A stretch of 8,203 nt of DNA from contig QENJ01000249.1 of the NCBI GenBank assembly GCA_013374505.1, positions 1-8,203 on the forward strand, given 5' to 3'. Of this stretch, positions 1 to 5,791 are shown piece after piece (within the stretch, counting starts at the first letter, position 1; each line of letters begins with the position of its first letter). This DNA is from Candidatus Methanophagaceae archaeon (GTDB lineage: Archaea; Halobacteriota; Syntropharchaeia; Alkanophagales; Methanospirareceae). The position numbers were made by a program, and so were the translations under genes. The notes beneath the pieces are model-generated. The model did no database searches. It was not told the DNA's origin and worked only from the letters and a program-made list of their open reading frames with translations.

Positions 1-170
1 CAAATACAAAGAAGACTTTTACTCAATATGGCTTATGATACTGTTAGTGAGTGCCGGGGAGGGGCGTTAAAGAGGGAAGTGTGGTTTAAAATTGAATGGA
101 AAAGGTAAGCGTCCCAAAAAATTACGTGCTGTATCCATCAGTCCCTTAACCAAACACGTATGACACGAAA
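1..170. other. Left-edge region, possible tail of an unidentified + strand gene
   Basis: No gene can be assigned here. Frame 1 on the + strand is open from the window edge to a TAA at 106-108 (about 35 codons, ending in the residues KREVWFKIEWKR). Frame 2 is open to a TAA at 68-70 (about 22 codons, hydrophobic in the middle). Either could be the C-terminus of a gene entering from the left, and I recognise neither. The remaining 62 bases before the next gene's stop hold a run of six A (116-121), which is a T-run on the minus strand. Confidence 0.25.
116..121 (-). terminator. Possible oligo-T transcription terminator of the PLD gene
   Basis: On the minus strand this is a run of six T, about 50 nt past the TAG stop of the PLD-family gene. 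Archaeal RNA polymerase can terminate at T-runs without a hairpin, and I see no stable stem next to it. A single short T-run is weak evidence. Confidence 0.25.
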
Positions 171-2708
171 CTAACGGAAATCACACACCAATCGTATTGC
201 AGGTATCCAATTGCTGTATCTCTTGCCATTCGCATCCATGAACTCTGAGCAGGTTATGAATCCCGCGTGTGTTGATAGATTAGCGGTATGATGAATCTGT
301 GGATAGGAACCTGTACGGATGGTGTAGTAGTAGGTTTCGTTTTTAACAAGTGTAAACGAATCATCAAAGGAGACGTTATGCCAATCGCCACTGTATCCAG
401 TCCAATTTGCCGTCACGTCTAAAGTTTCATTCCATATCCTTGCATAGTCAGTATGCCCGCTGGTGCCTTCACATGGATACGTATAAAGCGTTTGTACTTC
501 TACGGTTCGGTTTGGCTTTATCGTACCGTTATGCGTGCCGAATATGCTGGGATACGTTCCTGTGCCCGTATCGAATACCGCACTTACCAATGAGACACTC
601 AATTTTTTTAATACCGTATCCGTCACGCCGTGGTTATCCGTGACAGTCAAGTTTACCACGTAATTGCCAGCGCAAGAATACGTATGGCTCACCATTTTAC
701 CTGGTTCGTATCCCGGATTAATAATCAAGTCATCTAAATCTCTAACCGTGCTATACGGTAGTTGATATAACCAACTGTTTACCCTGTTCCATCCTAATTC
801 ATCTTGCTTTTCATCACCAAAATCCCATTGATATTTCGTGATGTTTCTTTCCGGGACACATGAGGACGAAGAGGCATCGAATAACACTACTTGATTCACA
901 ACCGGCTGAGTCGGTGAGGACGTAAAATCTGCTACCAGTGGCAACGAGCCGCTATACCAGTCATAAAGAAACACATCCGTATAAAATTTTGCTACTGCTT
1001 CATTCTGGATAATCAAACCTACTTCTCTATTTTTTCTCGGGCTATGCTCATTCCAATTGATGCTTGAAATCAAGACTGCTCGGCGATCAACAATCACGCC
1101 TTTGTTATGTGTCTTGTTGAGCCCTATCGCTTCGTTATCCACCAACTTCGCTTCGAGTTCCAACCGTTCCGCAGTAGCAATATCGCTGACGTACTTAAGA
1201 GTCGCTTCGTTGTGTTCCTTGCCATACTTCGATTCCAGTAGTATCTTTACTTCACAACCGCGTCGTGATGCGTTTATTACCTCTTCTAAGTACGGATTAG
1301 GCTTTGAATTCCAGTCTTTGTAGATATAAAGCTGCTCGACATAAACTGAACTATCCGCGGCATTTATCATGCCAATAATTGAGTTCGTTTGCAGTAACGC
1401 TGTATCCGGAGCTAAAACAGGCGTGATAATAAACATACCTGAAATTGATTCACTGTCGAACGGATGCGAGTATTTACCGGTTGGGATTATGCGATTTGGC
1501 ACGAACTCCTGTGGTGGGCTGCCATACTTATTTCTGTAGATTGTATCGTTCGCGCGAAATGCGAAACTGTCCGTGTTTGCTGGGTTCCAGTCGTCAAAGA
1601 AGACCTCACAGAAATAGTTCGTCACATCCCGATTGTTTACCAGAACGCCCCAACCTCTATTACCAAATGTATTATTGATTGGCACGCCTGTATTCTTCCA
1701 GTTTTCTGACGTCACTATCGTTGTTTCGTTGTCTATGAGTGCATATTTAGCATGATTGAACACATAGCGGTCATAAATACCTTGGTCTTTTTCATTTATC
1801 ATAAACCTGACTTCTCCGCCTGTTGTTACTATTTGGTTCGCAATATACCGTTCAGCATCGGTAATGCCAGTCACCGGGCCGCCTTCCAGCAATATCCTTA
1901 CTTTAACGCCTCTTGCTATCGCATCTAGCATGTGGTCCATCAAATACAAATTATGGAATTGGTACACGTTCAGAGAAATTGACTCCTTTGCGCTGTCTAT
2001 TGCATTCGCAATCTCGTTAAAGCTGCTGTCCGGGGATGTAAATACCGTGACAGTGTCGTTAAAGCTAAAAGTAGCATAAGGGAAGTGCGATTGCCCAATT
2101 ACATAGACCCGATAATCATCCCAATCCGATGACGTGTTTGTATCCTCATATTGCCCCGTTGTCTCATTTCTGTCACGTTCTAAGATAACACCCGCTTTTA
2201 CGCTATCTATGGGTGTCGCAGTCCATCCAACTCCGGCATACCTGGAATTACCATAAATCACGGCATCTATTACCTCACCTTTGTTATCCTTTAGAATTAC
2301 TTCATCGCCCTTATTACTGAATGCTAATTTACCGCTTTTCGCCATATTCTGCGTGGGCTCTGACGAATCCACACCATATTCAAAGTCGGCTTGGCGTAGC
2401 ATCTCTTCACAAAAAGCCGTTGCATTATACGCGAGGTAGATACTCTCACCCGCACTCAAATCCGCCTGTGCCGGAAACGTAATAACACCTTCGCAATCGA
2501 TAATCTGCCATCCCCCGAGGCAGATTGTTGTTTCGGTTGGATTGTGTATTCTTATGAATTCACCGTCTGTATCACCTTTCAAATAGGTGTCATAAAACAG
2601 CTCGGTAATAACCGTAGTTTGTGCTGTGTTTACTGCGCTAACCGTACCCGAGCCAATAAGAACGACAAACGCCAGTACCAAGCACCATTGCTGTTTCATG
2701 CGTTTCAT
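171..2708 (-). CDS. Secreted phospholipase D-family protein (LTD-PLD-PLD-PKD-C-terminal domain)
   Basis: This is an 845-residue exported protein. Residues 1-25 form a signal peptide (basic MKRMK, hydrophobic core, cleavage near VSA). Residues about 30-155 look like a lamin-tail domain (ITELFYD..., FIRIHNPT, GGWQI, KGDEVILKD). Residues about 218-376 and 440-586 are two PLD domains. Both have complete HKD motifs, H319/K321/D326 and H534/K536/D541, so a paired active site is expected. Residues about 592-706 form a PKD domain (WDFGD at 628-632, HTY at 675-677) and 709-845 a further beta-type domain. PLD-superfamily enzymes cleave phosphodiesters in phospholipids or nucleic acids. LTD is common in secreted nucleases, so extracellular nuclease is my guess, but the substrate is not shown. 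More than a dozen N-x-S/T sequons fit a glycosylated surface protein. The ATG at 2708 is followed by a second ATG three codons on; a GGAAGG tract lies upstream but rather far. It starts 36 nt after the DUF2330 fragment, possibly in one transcript. Confidence 0.92.
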   Translation of the reverse strand: MKRMKQQWCLVLAFVVLIGSGTVSAVNTAQTTVITELFYDTYLKGDTDGEFIRIHNPTETTICLGGWQIIDCEGVITFPAQADLSAGESIYLAYNATAFCEEMLRQADFEYGVDSSEPTQNMAKSGKLAFSNKGDEVILKDNKGEVIDAVIYGNSRYAGVGWTATPIDSVKAGVILERDRNETTGQYEDTNTSSDWDDYRVYVIGQSHFPYATFSFNDTVTVFTSPDSSFNEIANAIDSAKESISLNVYQFHNLYLMDHMLDAIARGVKVRILLEGGPVTGITDAERYIANQIVTTGGEVRFMINEKDQGIYDRYVFNHAKYALIDNETTIVTSENWKNTGVPINNTFGNRGWGVLVNNRDVTNYFCEVFFDDWNPANTDSFAFRANDTIYRNKYGSPPQEFVPNRIIPTGKYSHPFDSESISGMFIITPVLAPDTALLQTNSIIGMINAADSSVYVEQLYIYKDWNSKPNPYLEEVINASRRGCEVKILLESKYGKEHNEATLKYVSDIATAERLELEAKLVDNEAIGLNKTHNKGVIVDRRAVLISSINWNEHSPRKNREVGLIIQNEAVAKFYTDVFLYDWYSGSLPLVADFTSSPTQPVVNQVVLFDASSSSCVPERNITKYQWDFGDEKQDELGWNRVNSWLYQLPYSTVRDLDDLIINPGYEPGKMVSHTYSCAGNYVVNLTVTDNHGVTDTVLKKLSVSLVSAVFDTGTGTYPSIFGTHNGTIKPNRTVEVQTLYTYPCEGTSGHTDYARIWNETLDVTANWTGYSGDWHNVSFDDSFTLVKNETYYYTIRTGSYPQIHHTANLSTHAGFITCSEFMDANGKRYSNWIPAIRLVCDFR

Positions 2709-2744
2709 ACCGTAAAAAAAGACCTTCCAGTTTATGCAATCTAC

Positions 2745-3065
2745 TTATTGCTCGTTCTTTGCCCCGGGTAGTTGATTCACTGCGGTTTTATCACATATTT
2801 CCGCATCTGCTTCATCAACCTCGGGATAATCGGGCACGGGAACGACCCAGGCGAAATCATCCGCCCCTTCTTCATATTCCGTTTGCAGAATTAAGTCCTC
2901 TATTCCATTGTCATAAAATATTACTGCTCTTTGAGATGGCTGATACATCTCCTCATATTCTGCGTGTACAAAAAACCCACCGTCTGCACTTACGATACTG
3001 GCCGCCGACGTAGTGATAAACCCTATTATCAAAACCGCAACAACAATTTTTTGTTTCATTTCCAT
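2745..3065 (-). CDS. Truncated DUF2330-family exported protein (N-terminal part only)
   Basis: This encodes about 106 residues from the ATG at 3065. It opens with a signal peptide (KQKIVVAVLIIGF... ending at VSA-DGG). The mature start, with ADGGFF, YQPSQRAVIFYDNGIEDLILQTEYE and FAWVVPVPDYPEV, matches my memory of the beginning of DUF2330 proteins, which are usually about 300-400 residues. Here the reading frame ends soon after, in AVNQLPGAKNEQ, so most of the domain is missing. The other frames between this stop and the next gene show no continuation. An ATG at 3107 extends the frame by 14 codons, but the 3065 (or 3059) ATG fits the signal peptide better and has a weak AGGT upstream. The function of DUF2330 is unknown. 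This is either a decayed remnant or a short secreted protein, and it is followed closely by the PLD gene on the same strand. Confidence 0.7.
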   Translation of the reverse strand: MEMKQKIVVAVLIIGFITTSAASIVSADGGFFVHAEYEEMYQPSQRAVIFYDNGIEDLILQTEYEEGADDFAWVVPVPDYPEVDEADAEICDKTAVNQLPGAKNEQ

Positions 3066-3104
3066 TATACCTATACTCTTTACTTTAGGATAAACCTTTC
3101 GGCA

Positions 3105-3115
3105 CATATTTTAAG
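3105..3115 (-). promoter_or_regulatory. Possible TATA box for the DUF2330 fragment and PLD gene
   Basis: On the minus strand this reads CTTAAAATATG, preceded by A-rich sequence that could serve as a BRE. A start of transcription about 25 nt further on (near 3082) would give a short leader of about 17 nt before the ATG at 3065. This is one AT-rich match only, with no experimental support. Confidence 0.3.
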
Positions 3116-3163
3116 GCTTTTCGATCGTGTATGTTCAGTCCCATTATTTTAGAGGGATATACT

Positions 3164-3195
3164 CATGATACGTGAGCGCAAGCTCAAGTGCGATG
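3164..3195. repeat. Imperfect hairpin with a GCAA (GNRA-type) loop
   Basis: TGAGC at 3173-3177 and GCTCA at 3182-3186 form a perfect 5-bp stem closed by GCAA. Beyond a G/A mismatch, TAC (3169-3171) pairs with GTG (3188-3190, one wobble). After a 2x2 mismatch, CAT (3164-3166) pairs with ATG (3193-3195). The GNRA loop exists only if the + strand is transcribed; the minus strand gives a TTGC loop. Its role is unknown. Confidence 0.4.
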
Positions 3196-3333
3196 CTCCG
3201 TGTGCTCTTATCCCGTATTTTGTGCCTTACAATGTATTTTACCTTCCTTCCGTTCACTCAACTGACCACACTTCCGCTTTCCTGGAGCTAACATCCCGTG
3301 AGTAGATATAGTCAAACATTTCGGGACTACACA

Positions 3334-3352
3334 TTTACTTATCTAAAGTAAA
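3334..3352. terminator. 7-bp inverted repeat just after the HD-domain gene
   Basis: TTTACTT (3334-3340) and AAGTAAA (3346-3352) are perfect inverted copies around a 5-nt loop. They begin 5 nt beyond the stop codon of the HD-domain gene on the minus strand. The position suggests transcript end formation or 3' protection. The stem is AT-rich and no long T-run follows, so the terminator role is tentative. Confidence 0.3.
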
Positions 3353-3357
3353 ACCGG

Positions 3358-3945
3358 CTATAACCCCAGCTCATCACTTATCGGTAGAAGTGCATCCAGA
3401 GCAATCGTAAAGAATTCTTTGCGCTCAAGACCGAACTCTTCACAGACCATTATATTCTCCCGACTGACAGTCCGCGCAAACGACTTGTCACCGAATTTCT
3501 TCTTCAACGATTTCGCTTTTACTTCTGATAATTTCCGCGTGGGCATCATCAACGCCGTGGGCACGATCAAACCGGAAACGGCATCCGCAGCGATTAACGC
3601 CTTTGCCATCACCCTATCGGGTGCTACACCGGTTCGCGCGTTATGCGCTTTTATCGCTTGTAAACATTCTTCGGGCAGCTTGCCTTTTAGCATCTCCGCC
3701 GTTATAAGCCCATGTTCTTCAAAATTGTCTTTGGTGCGTTCGTAATCCAGGTCGTGTAATAACCCGACCAACGCCCATTTTCCTTTCTCCTCTTCCGGGA
3801 TTGCCAGCTTATCCGCAAGGGCTTCCATTATCCGTGAAACCGCGAGCATGTGATTCCTTAGATTCTCGGTTTCTATCTCTTCTTCTACCAGTGCCCGTGC
3901 CTTCTCGATTGTTATCATGTTATTATTTAGTCGTGGTCTTCCCAT
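3358..3945 (-). CDS. HD-domain metal-dependent phosphohydrolase-like protein
   Basis: The product is a soluble protein of up to 195 residues with an HD-superfamily fold. Visible metal-ligand candidates are H32 (LRNHMLAV), the HD doublet H64-D65 (GLLHDLDYER), H78, H101 (AIKAHN) and D121 (ALIAADAVSG). This order and spacing match the HDIG-type hydrolases that cleave phosphate esters of nucleotides or related compounds; the substrate cannot be told. The pattern of about 185-195 residues ending in a helical tail is common in small stand-alone HD proteins of anaerobes. The ATG at 3945 gives nine extra residues (MGRPRLNNN). The ATG at 3918 (MITIEKARALVEEE) looks more like the usual start of such proteins, and neither has a clear ribosome site. 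Upstream lie unusual A-runs and, 27 nt away, the stop of a small membrane protein gene. Confidence 0.85.
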   Translation of the reverse strand: MGRPRLNNNMITIEKARALVEEEIETENLRNHMLAVSRIMEALADKLAIPEEEKGKWALVGLLHDLDYERTKDNFEEHGLITAEMLKGKLPEECLQAIKAHNARTGVAPDRVMAKALIAADAVSGLIVPTALMMPTRKLSEVKAKSLKKKFGDKSFARTVSRENIMVCEEFGLERKEFFTIALDALLPISDELGL

Positions 3946-3972
3946 ATTTTTTTAGTTCTTTTTTTTTTCACT
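3946..3972 (-). other. A-tract leader upstream of the HD-domain gene
   Basis: Between the stop of the small membrane protein gene and the HD gene's ATG, the minus strand contains runs of ten A (3959-3968) and seven A (3947-3953). No ribosome binding site is visible in it. It could be bent or promoter-proximal DNA, or simply a slippage-prone spacer. Confidence 0.4.
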
Positions 3973-4245
3973 TTATTTCCAAATTCGCCACGGTTTTTCA
4001 GAAGTTTCGTTAAAAGAGAAAAATAATAATGTTAGTATAAAACAAAAAAATGTGCAAGTAGTAACAGATACAAAAAGGATGACATCGCTGTTTGCTATTA
4101 CTCCAAGCGTATAGCCGTGTGACATCCCTACTAGCATAAAGGCCGACATAAAAATCGCTAATGGTATAGATCTAGTTATTATCTTAGCGCCTAAATTTGT
4201 ATTCCCTCTTGCCTCTCTATTTTTATGATTGCTTTTCTTGCTCAC
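3973..4245 (-). CDS. Small two-helix membrane protein, unknown function
   Basis: This is a 90-residue product that I do not recognise. It has a basic, hydrophilic N-terminus (about 1-22), a first hydrophobic helix at about 22-48 containing IPLAIFMSAF and GYTLG, a second at about 53-77 rich in Phe and Leu, and a charged tail ending in WRIWK. It starts with GTG at 4245, supported by AGGTGA at 4250-4255 four bases upstream. A TTTTTAATA element at 4282-4290 is well placed as its TATA box. Its first helix resembles that of the 87-residue protein at 5515-5778: ten identities in an ungapped stretch of 27 residues, including the shared T-L-G. The two genes flank the HEAT-repeat gene. The HD gene begins 27 nt downstream and may be co-transcribed. 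Confidence 0.65.
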   Translation of the reverse strand: MSKKSNHKNREARGNTNLGAKIITRSIPLAIFMSAFMLVGMSHGYTLGVIANSDVILFVSVTTCTFFCFILTLLFFSFNETSEKPWRIWK

Positions 4246-4281
4246 TTCATCACCTGACTAATACTTTAGTCCATATCTATC

Positions 4282-4291
4282 TATTAAAAAG
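4282..4291 (-). promoter_or_regulatory. Likely TATA box of the 90-residue membrane protein gene
   Basis: The minus strand reads CTTTTTAATA. Transcription starting about 25 nt on, near 4260, would place the AGGTGA ribosome site and the GTG start at 4245 within a leader of about 15 nt. The geometry is typical for archaea, but the site is inferred from sequence only. Confidence 0.4.
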
Positions 4292-4440
4292 CCAGCACAT
4301 ATCGTGTGGGTGAGAGTTCGAGGAAGGATAAGACTTATTTTTGCAGTAGTGTCAACGGAGGAACACGAGGTTGATTTGAAACACCTATTTATGCGGTCTA
4401 CCAATCCAACAACCCATAGATAATCCTTGGATGAAAATGC

Positions 4441-4453
4441 AATATGCAATATT
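4441..4453. promoter_or_regulatory. Palindromic operator-like motif, copy 1
   Basis: AATAT-GCA-ATATT is a perfect 5-bp inverted repeat around GCA, overlapping a tandem ATGCAAT pair. A second copy with one change lies 104 bp to the right. A dimeric repressor site is an inference from symmetry and repetition. Confidence 0.35.
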
Positions 4454-4460
4454 ATATAAT

Positions 4461-4494
4461 ACCTATGTATATGTGTATATCCTAGGTCATAGGT
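4461..4494. repeat. 7-bp inverted repeat around a TA-rich core
   Basis: ACCTATG (4461-4467) and CATAGGT (4488-4494) are perfect inverted copies. The 20-nt centre holds TATA-TGTG-TATA and a CCTAGG palindrome (4481-4486). TAGGT at 4483-4487 offers alternative pairing with ACCTA. It could be a protein-binding site or an RNA hairpin. Confidence 0.35.
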
Positions 4495-4544
4495 AAAAAA
4501 CGCAGGGGGCGATAAAGTTTGTCGTACGATACTAATAATAGTGG

Positions 4545-4557
4545 AATATGCAACATT
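4545..4557. promoter_or_regulatory. Palindromic operator-like motif, copy 2
   Basis: AATAT-GCA-ACATT matches copy 1 at 12 of 13 positions and keeps four of five arm pairs. It sits about 55 bp before the HEAT gene's likely start, a position suited to controlling that promoter. Confidence 0.35.
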
Positions 4558-4594
4558 GAGGTAGGATATACCAAAGAAGTTATACGTAACTGGT

Positions 4595-4600
4595 GGAGGG
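4595..4600 (+). promoter_or_regulatory. Ribosome binding site that decides the HEAT gene start
   Basis: GGAGGG lies 10 nt before the ATG at 4611 and 4 nt before a GTG at 4605. The upstream GTG at 4593 overlaps this site, so that longest start is unlikely to be used. Confidence 0.5.
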
Positions 4601-4610
4601 ATGTGTGAGA

Positions 4611-5489
4611 ATGGGAATAGTCTATTTGTTCAAGCAGGATGTTGGTAATGTGGAAAAACTGAGAGGAAGAAAGGACGTTTTAGGCATAATCAAGGTATTA
4701 CAATCTAAGAGTGACTTAGAGGTTCGCATAAAAGCAGAAAAAGCTCTTGGTGAATTAGGCGCTGAAATAGCAGTAGAACCACTCATTCTGGCCCTAAAGG
4801 ATGACAATTGGCGTGTTCGATATGAAGCAGCAAGGGCTCTTGGAAAGATAAAAGGTGCAATGGCAGTAGAACCACTCATTCAGATTCTGAAGGATGAAGA
4901 CGGTGATTTCCGAATGCTAGCGGTAGCGGCTCTTGGAACTATAGGAGAACCGGCAGTGGAACCCCTCATTCTGGCTCTGAAGGATGAAGACGGCGATTTC
5001 CGAATGCGGGCAGCAGCAGCACTTGACGAACTAGATTGGAAGCCTGGAGATGATACAGAAAGAGCTCACTACTTAATTGCAAAGAAAGAGTGGGATGAAT
5101 TGGCGATATTAGGAGAACCGGCAGTAGAACCAATCATTCTGGCTCTGAATGATGAAAGTTGGGAAGTTCGCAAGGGTGCAGCAGCGGCTCTTGGTGAGAC
5201 AGGAGATGCAAGAGCGGTAGAACCACTCATTCAGGCTCTGAAAGATGAGTATTGGAATGTTAATATAAAAGCAGAAAAAGCTCTTGGTAAGATAGGCGAA
5301 CCAGCGGTAGAGCCACTCATTCAGGCTCTGAAAGATGAGAGTGGGGGAGTTCGTGGAGGTGCAGTACGGGTTCTTGGAGAGATAGGGGATGCAAGAGCGA
5401 TAGAACCTCTCACTCAGGCTTTGAACAGCCAAGTCACCACTCAGCAAGAAGTGAAAGATGCTTTAGAGAAGATCGAGAAGCGAGGGTAG
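4611..5489 (+). CDS. HEAT-repeat protein (PBS-lyase/EZ HEAT type)
   Basis: The product is about 292 residues from the ATG at 4611 (GTG codons at 4593 and 4605 would add up to six). It is made almost entirely of about eight HEAT-like helical repeats of roughly 30 residues, with the core A-V-E-P-L-I-x-A-L-K-D-E followed by V-R-x-x-A-A-x-A-L-G-x-I-G. Repeat four carries an insertion (DWKPGDD ... YLIAKKEWDELAILGEP) that I recall from other prokaryotic HEAT proteins of this type. There is no signal peptide or membrane segment, so it is cytoplasmic. Such proteins are scaffolds for protein contacts or, in the phycocyanobilin-lyase relatives, bind cofactors; nothing here names a partner. Long near-identical DNA stretches between repeats point to recent internal duplication or conversion. 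It stands alone on the + strand, converging with the small membrane gene at 5515. Confidence 0.88.
   Translation: MGIVYLFKQDVGNVEKLRGRKDVLGIIKVLQSKSDLEVRIKAEKALGELGAEIAVEPLILALKDDNWRVRYEAARALGKIKGAMAVEPLIQILKDEDGDFRMLAVAALGTIGEPAVEPLILALKDEDGDFRMRAAAALDELDWKPGDDTERAHYLIAKKEWDELAILGEPAVEPIILALNDESWEVRKGAAAALGETGDARAVEPLIQALKDEYWNVNIKAEKALGKIGEPAVEPLIQALKDESGGVRGGAVRVLGEIGDARAIEPLTQALNSQVTTQQEVKDALEKIEKRG
4891..5007 (+). repeat. Near-identical 27-nt direct repeats inside the HEAT gene
   Basis: Bases 4891-4917 and 4981-5007 are identical except at one position and lie 90 nt apart, exactly one HEAT unit. A further perfect 24-nt match joins 4728-4751 and 5265-5288. This low silent divergence suggests recent unit duplication or gene conversion. 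Confidence 0.7.
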
Positions 5490-5514
5490 CTTTAGTGTGT
5501 AGGTGAATATTCCA

Positions 5515-5778
5515 TCACAAACCGTTCATAAAATACTTCTTTTTCACGAGTAGGTAAGTGATAAGAACTCCTAGAAAGAAACCAAGGGATGTGAATAAGA
5601 AAGAAAAGGAAAAACCTACTATACTACTCCCTAACCTGTTACCTAGCGTAAAACCACCGAATAAGCCGATGATTGTGAGCGCAGAAATAAGAATAGTGTA
5701 GGGAAGGGCAACAAAAAGAATATTACCCTTGAGCCCCTCTTTTAGCTTTACCCGCTTCTCTTTTAGTTTCACCTGCAC
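5515..5778 (-). CDS. Small AtpZ/AtpI-like two-helix membrane protein
   Basis: The 87-residue product has a very basic N-terminus with a repeated VKLKE element (about 3-7 and 10-14), then two membrane helices at about 20-46 and 52-77, and a basic end (LVKKKYF). The loop motif GGFTLGNRLGSS followed by a Gly-containing second helix (TSLGFFLGVLITYLL) resembles AtpZ/AtpI-type accessory proteins encoded beside F-type ATP synthases, which are linked to ring assembly or Mg2+ supply. This is a pattern resemblance only. It begins 13 nt after the atpK stop on the same strand, so co-transcription is likely. The GTG at 5778 is the longest start and the GTG at 5772 is an alternative; no clear ribosome site precedes either. 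Its first helix resembles that of the 90-residue protein at 3973-4245. A generic small membrane protein is the alternative. Confidence 0.6.
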   Translation of the reverse strand: MQVKLKEKRVKLKEGLKGNILFVALPYTILISALTIIGLFGGFTLGNRLGSSIVGFSFSFLFTSLGFFLGVLITYLLVKKKYFMNGL

Positions 5779-5791
5779 ATTCAGTACGCTG

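Larger units (their letters stand above)
3066..3357. other. Intergenic region between the HD-domain gene and the DUF2330 fragment
   Basis: This 292-bp gap holds no gene I can support. It contains an imperfect hairpin with a GCAA loop (3164-3195), a 7-bp hairpin right behind the HD gene (3334-3352), and a likely promoter for the leftward DUF2330/PLD genes near 3105-3115. The rest shows no recognised element. Confidence 0.6.
4246..4610. other. Palindrome-rich divergent intergenic region
   Basis: This 365-bp region separates the leftward small membrane gene from the rightward HEAT gene. It contains a leftward TATA-like element (4282-4290), two copies of an AATAT-GCA-AYATT palindrome (4441-4453 and 4545-4557), a tandem ATGCAAT pair (4437-4450), a 7-bp inverted repeat (4461-4494) and a TCGTACGA palindrome (4522-4529). 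A 63-codon minus-strand frame at 4258-4449 has no recognisable features and contains the presumed promoter of the next gene, so I do not call it a gene. Confidence 0.55.

Noticed and set aside
124..159. ACGTG ... CACGT inverted repeat
   Set aside because: Five base pairs around a 26-nt loop are expected by chance.
407..2079. Several + strand frames of 71-88 codons opposite the PLD gene
   Set aside because: They have no coherent domains and overlap a well-supported 845-residue gene.
4258..4449. 63-codon minus-strand frame ahead of the small membrane protein gene
   Set aside because: Its sequence shows no domain, membrane helix or homology I recognise. It lacks a ribosome site, and it contains the likely TATA box of the following gene.
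4728..5340. Regularly spaced DNA repeats that could suggest a CRISPR-like array
   Set aside because: The repeats are in frame, about 90 nt apart, and encode HEAT units; there are no unique spacers of constant size.
5109..5447. Antisense 112-codon frame with repeated SLNEWFYRS-like units
   Set aside because: The repetition simply mirrors the HEAT repeats of the opposite strand.
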